Below are positions 38,077 through 46,149 of a stretch of DNA of 64,000 nucleotides, one piece after another; position 1 is the first letter of the stretch; every line of letters starts with the position of its first letter. The position numbers and the translations under genes were made by a program. The notes below the pieces were generated by a model that did not search any database, had not been told where the DNA came from, and saw nothing but the letters and a program-made list of their open reading frames with translations. This stretch comes from Nocardia anaemiae NBRC 100462 (GTDB taxonomy: Bacteria; Actinomycetota; Actinomycetes; Mycobacteriales; Mycobacteriaceae), in assembly GCF_001612725.1 (NCBI RefSeq), contig NZ_BDAZ01000020.1:1-64000 (forward strand). Reading direction: 5' to 3'.

Positions 38077-38790
38077 ATGCATTACCATCGGCTAGCTGTG
38101 CCTGCGGAAATCGAGATGGTCGCGCTGCCCGCGGGGCGGGTGACGCTGTCGGATCGGCGGACCCAGCGCAGTTGGGTGGTCGAGGTGGCGGCGTTTCGGT
38201 TGGCTTCGTTTTCGATTACTCAGTCGCAGTATGAGCAGGTCACCGGTACCGTGCCGAGTGCGGCTCGGGGTGATCGGCTGCCGGTCGAGGGTGTCTCGTG
38301 GTTCGATGCGGTCCGGTTCTGCAATGGCTTGTCACTGAATGCGGGTTTGCCGCCCGCGTATCGCGTGCACGACGACGAGGTCGAGTGGGATGCCGACAGC
38401 GACGGGTATCGGCTGCCGACCGAGGCCGAGTGGGAGTACGCGTGCCGGGCGGGCACTTCGGGACCGCGATACGGTGAGCTCGACGAAATCGCCTGGTATC
38501 GCGGGAATTCCGCGGAGCATGTGCACGAGGTCGGTGGCAAGCTTCCCAACGCATGGGGCCTGTACGACATGCTCGGCAATGTATGGGATTGGTGCTGGGA
38601 CATCTACGACGCCGAGGTGTACGACTCGTATCGGGTGCTGCGCGGCGGCGGCTGGTCCGATGAGAAGTGGAGTTGCCGTGCCTCGGTGCGACGGCGCAGC
38701 CATCCGACCTACCGGATCGACGATGTCGGATTCCGTGTCGCGCGTTCGATTTCCGGTTCGGCCGATGCCTTATCGCCTGCCGCCCAATAA
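38077..38790 (+). CDS. SUMF1/DUF323-domain protein (formylglycine-generating-enzyme-like)
   Basis: The product has 237 residues and is almost entirely the FGE-sulfatase fold: SITQSQYEQVTG, PVEGVSWFDAVRFCNGLS, YRLPTEAEWEYACRAG, NAWGLYDMLGNVWDWCWD, RGGGWSDEKWSCRASVR and DVGFRVAR. True formylglycine-generating enzymes carry two catalytic Cys near the C-terminal RGGSF region; only one Cys is present here, so sulfatase maturation is doubtful. Related proteins have other roles. No sulfatase gene is nearby. The gene overlaps the 3' end of the convergent aldehyde dehydrogenase gene by 21 nt. GTG 38098 is an alternative start. Confidence 0.85.
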   Translation: MHYHRLAVPAEIEMVALPAGRVTLSDRRTQRSWVVEVAAFRLASFSITQSQYEQVTGTVPSAARGDRLPVEGVSWFDAVRFCNGLSLNAGLPPAYRVHDDEVEWDADSDGYRLPTEAEWEYACRAGTSGPRYGELDEIAWYRGNSAEHVHEVGGKLPNAWGLYDMLGNVWDWCWDIYDAEVYDSYRVLRGGGWSDEKWSCRASVRRRSHPTYRIDDVGFRVARSISGSADALSPAAQ

Positions 38791-40305
38791 CTTCGGCAAC
38801 TTGCGCCTGCCGCGAGCGTCGAGCGCGCGCATCAATCCGGCGACCACCCGCACGCGCGCACGTGAGGCCGGATACCAGGTCAACTCGCGCTTCATCGCCG
38901 GTCCACGCGGCACCGTAATCGCTTGCTGGCGACAGTATTTCCGGATTCCGGCGGCACCGCCCCAGCGCGCACCGACCCCGGAATCCTTCCACCCGCCCAT
39001 CGGCAGTGCGAAGCTGAACAGATTCGCGAAGGCGTCGTTGATATTGACCGCACCCGCTTCCAGCCGCCGCGCCACTCGCTCGCCGCGCTTGCGGTCTCCG
39101 GTCCACACCGTGGCCGAGAGACCGTAGACCGAATCGTTGGCCAGGCGCACCGCCTCGTCCTCGTCGGCGACCTTCAGCACCGGAATCGTCGGACCGAATG
39201 TCTCCTCGGTGATGCAAGCCATCGAATGGTCCACATCCACCAGCACGGTCGGTTCGAAGAAGGTGCCAACCCCGGTCGCCTTGCCGCCGGTGGTGATCCG
39301 CGCGCCCGCGGCCACCGCCTCTTCGACGTGACGTGCCACGATATCGCGCTGCGCCGCGGTCGCCATCGCGCCGATATCGAAGCCGAATCCGCGCCCATCG
39401 TGGCCCTGCCGCAACGCGCGCACCTTTTCGGTCAGGCTGGTTATGAACTCGTCGTAGACCGGCGCCTCGACATACACTCGCTCGATCGACACACAGACCT
39501 GCCCGGAATTGAACAACCCGCCATAGGCGATGCCCGCCGCTGCCCGCTCGATATCGGCGTCCCCGAGCACGATCGCCGGATCCTTGCCGCCGAGTTCCAG
39601 ACTGTACGGGGTCAGGGTCGCGCCGCAGGCGGCGGCGATCGCCTTACCGGTCTTGGTCGACCCGGTGAACTGCACATAATCGACCGCCTCGACCACCGCG
39701 CGTCCGGTATCGCCGCGCCCGGTCGCGACCGCGAAGATCGGCGGCGCACCGATCTCGGCCCACCCTCGCGCCAGCGCGACCGCACTCAACGGCGTGACCT
39801 CCGACGGCTTGACCAGCACGGCGGCCCCGGCCATCAGCGCGGGCAGCGCGTCGAAGCACACGTTGAGCAGCGGAAAGTTCCACGGCGTAATGATCCCGAC
39901 AACCGGATGCGGCCGATAGGTCTTGATCAGTCGCTTGGTCCGGCCGAGCGGACTGTGCGGAGCCGGGTGCTCGTCGAGCAGGAATTTCGCCGCATTGCGC
40001 GCCCAGTATTTGATCAGGTTGACCGCGGCGGGCACCTCTATCTCCGCGTCGTAGCGGGTCTTGCCGGTTTCGGACTGGACCACATCGGTGAGCTCGTCGG
40101 CATTATCGATCAGCCAATCCTGCAGCCGAAACAGCCATTCGGCGCGCCTATTCGGACCAATCGCCTCCCATTCCGGCTGGAACAGTCGCAATTCGCGCAC
40201 CGTCGCGGCCACCGCCGCACTCGATTCTTCGGGTACCCGGCCGGTCACGCTACCGTCGGCCGGATTGTGTACCTCGATCTCGACCCGCTGTTGCGCCGTA
40301 CTCAC
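38770..40305 (-). CDS. NAD(P)-dependent aldehyde dehydrogenase
   Basis: The product has 511 residues from GTG 40305, which has CAGGAGG 9 nt upstream. The fold is complete: GIITPWNFPLLN, FTGSTKTGKAI, the catalytic Glu in LELGGKDPAIV, the catalytic Cys in NSGQVCVSIE, and ETFGPTIPVLKV. It oxidises an aldehyde to the acid, closest in look to succinate-semialdehyde or long-chain aldehyde dehydrogenases. It is divergent from a VirS-like AraC regulator, which may control it. The C-terminal tail beyond about residue 470 is basic and longer than usual. Confidence 0.93.
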   Translation of the reverse strand: MSTAQQRVEIEVHNPADGSVTGRVPEESSAAVAATVRELRLFQPEWEAIGPNRRAEWLFRLQDWLIDNADELTDVVQSETGKTRYDAEIEVPAAVNLIKYWARNAAKFLLDEHPAPHSPLGRTKRLIKTYRPHPVVGIITPWNFPLLNVCFDALPALMAGAAVLVKPSEVTPLSAVALARGWAEIGAPPIFAVATGRGDTGRAVVEAVDYVQFTGSTKTGKAIAAACGATLTPYSLELGGKDPAIVLGDADIERAAAGIAYGGLFNSGQVCVSIERVYVEAPVYDEFITSLTEKVRALRQGHDGRGFGFDIGAMATAAQRDIVARHVEEAVAAGARITTGGKATGVGTFFEPTVLVDVDHSMACITEETFGPTIPVLKVADEDEAVRLANDSVYGLSATVWTGDRKRGERVARRLEAGAVNINDAFANLFSFALPMGGWKDSGVGARWGGAAGIRKYCRQQAITVPRGPAMKRELTWYPASRARVRVVAGLMRALDARGRRKLPKLLGGRR

Positions 40306-40457
40306 CCGGCTCACCTCCTGTGCTGTGCCTCGCCCTCCAGCGTGGCATTTCCGCCGCCGTGGCACCGGGTGTTCCGATTTTCCTGCGATGGGGAAGAAAT
40401 GATTGATACGTTCCGCCAATAGCAAGACGGGACCGGCTTCGACGAGGATGCAGTTCA

Positions 40458-41486
40458 GTGTTCGATTGGGATCTACTGCGAACTACCTCCAGCGTGCATG
40501 TGCTGATGCAATTGGCGCAGGAACGCGGCATGTCGCCGGAAGCCTGTCTCGCGGGCACGAGACTGGTACCCGATGCGGTGCGCGATCCCGATGCCGAGGT
40601 GACGGCACGTCAAGAGGTGCGCGTCATGCGGAATCTGCTCGCGCGATTCGGCGCTGAACCGGGACTGGGTGTCGAGGCCGGGAACCGATATCGCTTATCG
40701 CTGTACGGGCCGTGGGGGCTGGCGCTGCTGAGCAGTCGTACGGTGCGCGAGGTGATCGAGGTTTCACTGCGCTATGTCGATCTGGCCTTGGTCTTCGGCC
40801 GGTTGATCTTCGATGAGGGACCGGCCGAGTCGCGGCTCATCTTCGACGATTCGGAGATACCGGAGGATGTGCGCGCCTTTCTGACCGAGCGCGTCATCAC
40901 CGGTATCCAGTCCATCGGCCGGGAGCGGTTCTCCGCTGGTGTGCCCGTCACCCGGATCAGCTTCCGCCATCGGGCTCCGGCGGATACGACCCGCTACCGC
41001 AACGTCTTCGGTGTCGAGCCGGAATTCGACGCGGCGGTCAACGAATTGGCCTTCGACAGTGCCTATCTCGATGTCGCGCTGCCGCAGGCCAACGAATGGG
41101 CGCGCGGGACATGCGAACAACTGTGCCGCGATCTGCTCACCGCGCGCCGCGCCCGCAGCGGTGTCGCCGGTGCGGTGCGTGACCTGCTGGTCCGCAATCC
41201 CGGTGAGATTCCGGACCAAATCGCCGTCGCCGCAGCGCTTTTCATCAGCCCGCGCACGCTGTCTCGCCGCCTGCGCGATGAGGGCACCTCCTTCCGCAAC
41301 CTGCTCGACGAAGTCCGCCAGATGATGTCGGAGGAACTGCTCAGCCATACCGATATGACCACCGAACAGGTCGCCGCCCGCCTCGGCTACGCCGAGGCCG
41401 CATCCTTCATCCGCGCATTCCGCCGCTGGCAAGGCTGCCCACCCCAGGAATTCCGAGCCCGCACCCCCCTCGTGGGAACCAGGTGA
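40458..41486 (+). CDS. AraC-family regulator (VirS/OruR type)
   Basis: The product has 342 residues. Residues 15-200 form the arabinose-binding-like domain of the OruR/VirS subgroup (PF12625), with LYGPWGLALLSSRTVREVI. Residues 245-335 form two HTHs: DQIAVAAALFISPRTLSRRL and TTEQVAARLGYAEAASFIRAF. VirS controls the mymA lipid operon in M. tuberculosis, which makes a link with the Baeyer-Villiger operon 4 kb upstream worth noting. It is divergent from the aldehyde dehydrogenase with 152 bp between them, and is convergent with the TipA-like gene. Confidence 0.92.
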   Translation: MFDWDLLRTTSSVHVLMQLAQERGMSPEACLAGTRLVPDAVRDPDAEVTARQEVRVMRNLLARFGAEPGLGVEAGNRYRLSLYGPWGLALLSSRTVREVIEVSLRYVDLALVFGRLIFDEGPAESRLIFDDSEIPEDVRAFLTERVITGIQSIGRERFSAGVPVTRISFRHRAPADTTRYRNVFGVEPEFDAAVNELAFDSAYLDVALPQANEWARGTCEQLCRDLLTARRARSGVAGAVRDLLVRNPGEIPDQIAVAAALFISPRTLSRRLRDEGTSFRNLLDEVRQMMSEELLSHTDMTTEQVAARLGYAEAASFIRAFRRWQGCPPQEFRARTPLVGTR

Positions 41487-41535
41487 TCCCCTCGATCATG
41501 CGCTGGTGGCGGCGAACGTCGAGAGCGGACTTACC

Positions 41536-42336
41536 TCAGTGCATTCTCGCCTCGGCGTTGGCGTGGATGATGGCGCAGAGCCAGGGGGTCAGGCCGGGGG
41601 CGAGAGTGTTGTAGAAGGTGGTGTAGGCGGGGTTGGTCACGTAGGTGTTGGCTATGCAGAGGTGCATGGCGGGGGTGCAATCGAAGTAGGTGTTGATGGA
41701 GGCTCGGTGGCGTTCGGCGAGGGCGTTGGCATCGGCGCTGCCCGGGAGTACTCCGGCGCGGTAGGCGGCGGCCAGGTCGGTGTTGAGTGCGTCGACGGTG
41801 GCGGCGATCTGTTGCCAGTCCTCGGCGGTTCTTTGCGCGGCGCGTTCGGCGTACTGGGCCCACTGGGCGGTGTCACCCCAACGGTCGTGGGCTTCCGCGG
41901 TCCAATTGGGTTGCCAGTGCTCCCCGAAGATCTCGACCTGTTCCTCCGCGGAGAGCAGGATTCCGGACTCTCTGGCTTCGATCATGCGGTCCATGCCATC
42001 GGCCATCTGTTGCAGGCGGGCGGCGCGCTCGCGGAGCTCGTCGCGCTGGCGGCGCAGCGACGAGGTCGCATCGGCAGGTGCGTCCAGGACCGTCTTGATC
42101 TCATCGAGGGGTACGCCCAGCTCACGGTAGAGGAGCACGCGCTGGATGCGGGCGAGGTCCGCGCTCGTATAGAGCCGGTACCCCGCCTCGGTGCGCTCGG
42201 TCGGGCACACGAGTCCGATCGCGTCCCAGTGATGAAGCGTTCGGATCGTGACACCCATTTGCGCGGCGGCCGCCCCGACGGTGCGACCGGCATCGGCCTG
42301 ATCGGTCACACCGTCCAGTTTGACAGGCACGCTCAT
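41536..42336 (-). CDS. MerR-family regulator with TipAS effector domain
   Basis: The product is 266 residues. The MerR HTH (RTVGAAAAQMGVTIRTLHHWD and EAGYRLYTSADLARI) covers about 18-85 and a coiled-coil dimer helix follows. The C-terminal 110 residues match the TipAS domain (DRWGDTAQWAQYAERAAQRT), which binds thiopeptide-like antibiotics in Streptomyces. ATG 42336 overlaps the glyoxalase stop (ATGA), so it is the second gene of a two-gene operon. The palindrome at 42855-42871 upstream is its likely operator. Confidence 0.92.
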   Translation of the reverse strand: MSVPVKLDGVTDQADAGRTVGAAAAQMGVTIRTLHHWDAIGLVCPTERTEAGYRLYTSADLARIQRVLLYRELGVPLDEIKTVLDAPADATSSLRRQRDELRERAARLQQMADGMDRMIEARESGILLSAEEQVEIFGEHWQPNWTAEAHDRWGDTAQWAQYAERAAQRTAEDWQQIAATVDALNTDLAAAYRAGVLPGSADANALAERHRASINTYFDCTPAMHLCIANTYVTNPAYTTFYNTLAPGLTPWLCAIIHANAEARMH

Positions 42337-42845
42337 GCTCGCGGCGCCTCGATCCCGATGGACCGCAAGTGCTCGGCCTCGGGACTGTTCGGATCGTACG
42401 GTCGCGCCGCGGTCATGATCACCCGTGTGTTGTCCGGCGTGCGGACCTCCAGATCCACCGTAGTCCACGGCATCGGCCGCGGCCCCGACGTGCAACCGGG
42501 CAGCAGTTGCTCACACGCGGCCGCGATCTCGTCGAGCTGGCCCAGCACGCAAGCGAAGCTCACGCTCAACTCGGTTGCCGCCGCGGCCTGGTCAGCGGTT
42601 ACGAGCAGGACATCCTGGAATGCCCAGCGCCGCAGGTGGGTGATTCGACCGGGGACGGAGAACAGGTCGAAGAAGCCGAGACCGCGCGTCCAGAAGTCCA
42701 CCGACGCGGCCAGATCGGCCGTCGGCACCGTGACGAACATCGGCATCCCGTAGATGCCGCGGAAAAGCTCCGGCGGCACGGCGTCGGGGCCCGGTACGGG
42801 AACCGGACTGATATCGAATGCTGGGTAATTTTCGCTCACCGGCAC
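42333..42845 (-). CDS. Glyoxalase/VOC-fold protein
   Basis: The product has 170 residues. A glyoxalase/bleomycin-resistance domain starts at about residue 34 (MPMFVTVPTADLAASVDFWT), with GLGFFDLF and the C-terminal VDLEVRTPDNTRVIM. Such proteins bind or modify small toxic molecules and are common partners of TipA-like regulators. The first 30 residues are outside the domain, and the start is uncertain: GTG 42845 and GTG 42839 are both possible and close to the predicted promoter. It is the first gene of the operon with the MerR regulator. Confidence 0.85.
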   Translation of the reverse strand: MPVSENYPAFDISPVPVPGPDAVPPELFRGIYGMPMFVTVPTADLAASVDFWTRGLGFFDLFSVPGRITHLRRWAFQDVLLVTADQAAAATELSVSFACVLGQLDEIAAACEQLLPGCTSGPRPMPWTTVDLEVRTPDNTRVIMTAARPYDPNSPEAEHLRSIGIEAPRA

Positions 42846-42854
42846 ATCGTCGAG

Positions 42855-42871
42855 CCTGACGTAACGTCAGG
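42855..42871. promoter_or_regulatory. MerR-type operator within a 19-bp promoter spacer
   Basis: CCTGACGT-A-ACGTCAGG is a perfect palindrome. On the reverse strand it lies between a -35-like TTGACC and a -10-like GACGAT spaced by 19 bp, the over-long spacing MerR activators correct by twisting DNA. It directly precedes the glyoxalase/MerR operon. Confidence 0.75.
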
Positions 42872-42963
42872 GTCAAATCACGGCCCGGTGGACCTAGCCG
42901 TGGCATGCTCGTCTTATCGGCGATTTCCGACCGGAAGGCGGGTGCGATGCCCGGACCAGCGCC

Positions 42964-43587
42964 ATGACCGAGACCGTCTGGTACGCGTCATACGGCTCGA
43001 ATATGCATTCGAGCCGCTTGCGCTGCTATCTCGCCGGTGGCACACCCGACGGCGGCGCGATCACGCTCCCCGGCTGTCGCCACGGGGCCGAACCGCTGCG
43101 CTCGGTACCGCTCACGCTCCCCGGCCTGCAATATTTCGCCACCGAATCGCTGACCTGGACCGGCGGCCGCGCCTTCTACGATCCCGACGCCGCCGGTGAA
43201 ACCGCCGCCCGCGCCCACCTGGTCACCATCGAGCAGTTCTGCGATATCGCCGCCCAGGAGATGTACCGGACGCCCGGCACCGACCTGGAAGTGTGCGAGG
43301 CGATCACTCACGGCCGACTGACGCTCGGTCCCGGTCGCTATGAAACACTGGTCTGCACAGGGACTTTCGAAGGACATCCGGTCCTCACCATTACCGCGCC
43401 TTGGCGCTATACCGACCTCCCGGGAAACCCACCGTCGGCGGCTTACATCCGCCACCTCGCCGCGGGCCTGACCGAATCCCACGCCTGGACCGTAGAAGAG
43501 ATCGCCATCTACATCGCGACCCGTCCCGGCGCGGACCTCGGCTGGACCGCCGCGGCCATCGCCACCCTGCTGGGTGCGGCCACGTGA
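42964..43587 (+). CDS. Gamma-glutamylcyclotransferase-like protein (often mislabelled histone deacetylase)
   Basis: The product has 207 residues and opens with VWYASYGSNMHSSRL, the YGSN loop that binds substrate in gamma-glutamylcyclotransferase/AIG2-like folds. QYFATESLTWTGGRAFYDP and the remainder resemble a family that databases often name histone deacetylase without enzymatic support. I see no zinc-deacetylase residues. A cyclotransferase activity is a fold-based guess. It stands alone, divergent from the glyoxalase/MerR operon and convergent with the hydrolase gene. Confidence 0.75.
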   Translation: MTETVWYASYGSNMHSSRLRCYLAGGTPDGGAITLPGCRHGAEPLRSVPLTLPGLQYFATESLTWTGGRAFYDPDAAGETAARAHLVTIEQFCDIAAQEMYRTPGTDLEVCEAITHGRLTLGPGRYETLVCTGTFEGHPVLTITAPWRYTDLPGNPPSAAYIRHLAAGLTESHAWTVEEIAIYIATRPGADLGWTAAAIATLLGAAT

Positions 43588-43593
43588 CCGGAC

Positions 43594-44458
43594 CTAGCGA
43601 ACGTTATCCACGATGCGCAGGATTTCGTCGACGATCAGATCGGGTTCGGTGAACATGACGAGGTGACCCGAGCGCCCGGCCTCGACCAGTCGGCCCTTGG
43701 GGAAAGCGGCGGCGGTGGGCGGCGGTCAGCCTGGTGCGGGTGGTCTTGTCGAGACGAGGGAGTTTCGTGCCGGTGATGACGCTGACATCCACGGCACCGA
43801 GTTCGTGCGGCTGGTCGCGGAGATTTCGCAGACCGGCGCTGAACTGGTCCTGTTCGGCGATCATGGTGCGCGCGGCACGCGGGGTGAAATCCTCGGCACG
43901 GTGGTCGGCGGCTACATCGGCGGGCTGCCTACCGCCGATCCGGCTGCCGAGCAGACGGTAGCGGCCGCAGCGGGCGAGCTTGGGCAACAGGACGCGGGTC
44001 ATCGCGTACCGCTTCTGCGCCGAAGGCAGGAAATACAATTCGCAATTCTCGTCGCTCTGATCGACCAGCACGATTCCCTGGACGCGGGTCGGATTCGCGG
44101 TCGCGGCGACACGGACGATGGGGCCGCCCCAGCTGTGGCCGACAAGAATGAAGGGGCCCTCCCCCAATTCCGCCAACACCGCGGCAAGGTCGTCGGCCAT
44201 CCGGGCGAGGGTGCGTGGGTTCGGATCGTCATCGCTGCGACCGGTCCCGGCGCGGTCGTAGACAACGGCGCGTACGCGCTCGGCGACAACCGGCTGCACC
44301 AGTCCCCAGATCGACCGGGAGAAACCCATCCCCGATTCGAAAACGACGGTCGGCCCACCACTTCCGCGCACCATGTAGTGCAGTCGACGGCCATCGGATG
44401 TGGTCGCGAATGCGCTCGTACCGAAGGTGTGCTCCTGCCCGAGGGCCTGCTCCGTCAC
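43594..44458 (-). pseudogene. Alpha/beta hydrolase with a frameshifted C-terminus
   Basis: The first 235 residues are an ordinary hydrolase: oxyanion region VFESGMGFSRSIW, nucleophile in LVGHSWGGPIV, and acid loop VSVITGTK. After TAAH (43715-43717 on the reverse strand) the frame turns to basic nonsense and ends at 43604. Removing one base in the GC-repeat at 43706-43717 restores AFPKGRLVEAGRSGHLVMFT and a proper stop at 43594, including the catalytic His (SGHLVM). As written, that His is lost. GTG 44458 is the likely start; a TTG at 44467 is possible. Sequencing error and real decay cannot be told apart. Confidence 0.72.
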
Positions 44459-44598
44459 TGTGCCCAACCTACCTTCTCCTCGCCCTACGAACCGCGCTGG
44501 CCGATAACAGGACTAGACAACTTCGGGCGGTGGCGCAACAGGCTCGATCCCCCCGCCGCAGACCGGAGCCAGCGGCGGGGCAGCGAAAGCCATTGGTA

Positions 44599-45744
44599 TC
44601 AGCTGAGTTTCAGCGAACGACCGATGATTTCCTTCATGATTTCGGTGGTGCCGCCGTAGATGGTCTGCACGCGGGCGTCCATGTAGGCCTTGGCGATCGG
44701 GAATTCCTTCATGTAGCCGTAGCCGCCGTGCAGCTGCAGGCAGCGGTCGATGAGATCGAGTTGCTCCTCGGTGCTCCACCACTTGGCCATGGCCGCGTCC
44801 TCGACCGACAGCTTGCCCGCGTTGAGGTCTTCGATGAAGCGGTCGACCAGGACGCGGACGGCGGTGGTCTTGGTGGCCAGTTCGGCCAGCACGAAACGGG
44901 TGTTCTGCAGGGCGCCGATCGGCTTGCCGAAGGCCTTGCGGTCGCGCACGTACTGGATGGTCATCTCCAGGCAGGCTTCCATGGCCGCGGCCGCCATGAC
45001 GGCGATCGACATGCGCTCCTGCGGCAGATTGTTCATCAGGTGGATGAAGCCCATGCCCTCGGTGCCGAGCAGGTTCTTTCCCGGGACGCGGACATCGGTG
45101 AAGCTCAGCTCGGCGGTGTCCTGCGCCTTGAGACCGAGCTTGTCGAGGTTGCGGCCGCGTTCGAAGCCGGGCATACCGCGCTCCACGACGAGCAGGCTGA
45201 AGCCCATCGCGCCCTTGTCCGGATCGGTCTGGGCGACCACGATGACGATATCGGAATTGATGCCGTTGGTGATAAAGGTCTTGGCGCCGTTGAGGATCCA
45301 GTCGTCGCCGTCGCGGACCGCGCGGGTCTTGATGCCCTGGAGGTCGGAGCCGGTGCCCGGTTCGGTCATCGCGATCGCGGTGATGATCTCGCCGGAACAG
45401 AATCCGGGCAGCCAGCGCTGCTTCTGCTCATCGTTGGCGAGTTCGAGCAGATAAGGGGCGATCACATCGTTGTGCAGGGCGAAGCCGAGACCGGAGTACT
45501 GACCGCGCACCGACTCCTCGGCGACGATCGCGTTGTAGCGGAAGTCCTTGACCCCACCGCCGCCGTACTCCTCCGGCATGGCCATGCCGAGGAATCCCTG
45601 TTTACCGGCCTCGAGCCAGACCTCACGGTCGACAATGCCCTGCTCTTCCCACTTCGCATGATTCGGCGCGACGTGCTGATCGAGAAACTTGCGGAACGAC
45701 TCCCGGAACAGCTCGTGTTCGGGCTCGAACAGTGTGCGCTCCAC
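44599..45744 (-). CDS. Acyl-CoA dehydrogenase (FadE20-like)
   Basis: The product has 381 residues with the full family pattern: FAD-contact ITAIAMTEPGTGSDLQGIKT, WILNGAKTFITNG, the helical middle RMSIAVMAAAAMEACLEM, and the catalytic Glu in IYGGTTEIMKEI. It performs the FAD-linked alpha,beta-dehydrogenation of an acyl-CoA. The relative position near hflX and dapF is the same as that of fadE20 (Rv2724c), from memory. GTG 45744 is used. No beta-oxidation partner is adjacent. Confidence 0.94.
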   Translation of the reverse strand: MERTLFEPEHELFRESFRKFLDQHVAPNHAKWEEQGIVDREVWLEAGKQGFLGMAMPEEYGGGGVKDFRYNAIVAEESVRGQYSGLGFALHNDVIAPYLLELANDEQKQRWLPGFCSGEIITAIAMTEPGTGSDLQGIKTRAVRDGDDWILNGAKTFITNGINSDIVIVVAQTDPDKGAMGFSLLVVERGMPGFERGRNLDKLGLKAQDTAELSFTDVRVPGKNLLGTEGMGFIHLMNNLPQERMSIAVMAAAAMEACLEMTIQYVRDRKAFGKPIGALQNTRFVLAELATKTTAVRVLVDRFIEDLNAGKLSVEDAAMAKWWSTEEQLDLIDRCLQLHGGYGYMKEFPIAKAYMDARVQTIYGGTTEIMKEIIGRSLKLS

Positions 45745-46149
45745 GCCAACCTCCTAATAACCCCACGGCCGGTCCACACCGACCCGTCGTTGCCCCCTAC
45801 GTTACCCGCAACAAGAACCCCCGTTCACTTCCCACCCCAAAACCCCACCACCCAGGGCGCACGCAACGGCGAGAATGCGCTCATGGAGATTCGCTCTCGA
45901 CGATTGCCCGCACCGTTGAATGGTGATCAATCGTCCAGTCGCGTCGACAGGCCGAGGCCCTTGGCGAGGACGGGCCAGGTGGCGGCGGCTTCGAGTGCGC
46001 CGCCGATGGCGACCTGATCGGCGAGGCCGCCGACGCTGGGCAGGGCATGCTGGCCGCTGAAGGTTCCCATCGGCCGGGGATGCCGTTACAGGATCAGTCG
46101 CGGGATGGAGGTATCGACGGGACGCCGCACCTGGATCTCGAGAACGGCC
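45745..46149. other. Intergenic stretch with an orphan 47-codon reverse frame
   Basis: These 405 bases hold no recognised gene apart from the 47-codon frame at 45927-46070 on the reverse strand, listed separately. The stretch 45780-45880 upstream of the acyl-CoA dehydrogenase is rich in AC/CAC runs and probably contains that gene's promoter. No terminator is obvious. Confidence 0.4.
45927..46070 (-). CDS. Hypothetical 47-residue protein
   Basis: ATG 46070 opens MGTFSGQHALPSVGGLADQ and the frame ends STRLDD* at 45927. Codon use is typical of real genes here, with GC-rich third positions throughout (GCC, GGC, CTC). No ribosome site is clear and an in-frame stop lies 6 codons upstream. The Ala/Gly-rich middle (VAIGGALEAAATWPVLA) could form one amphipathic helix. 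It might be a remnant of a longer gene or a real small protein; I do not recognise it. Confidence 0.35.
   Translation of the reverse strand: MGTFSGQHALPSVGGLADQVAIGGALEAAATWPVLAKGLGLSTRLDD

Noticed and set aside
38923..40422. 499-codon forward frame opposite the aldehyde dehydrogenase
   Set aside because: Antisense shadow; the reverse strand has catalytic Cys and Glu motifs of ALDH.
42964..43587. Histone deacetylase
   Set aside because: No zinc-deacetylase His/Asp motifs; the YGSN loop points to a cyclotransferase-like fold instead.
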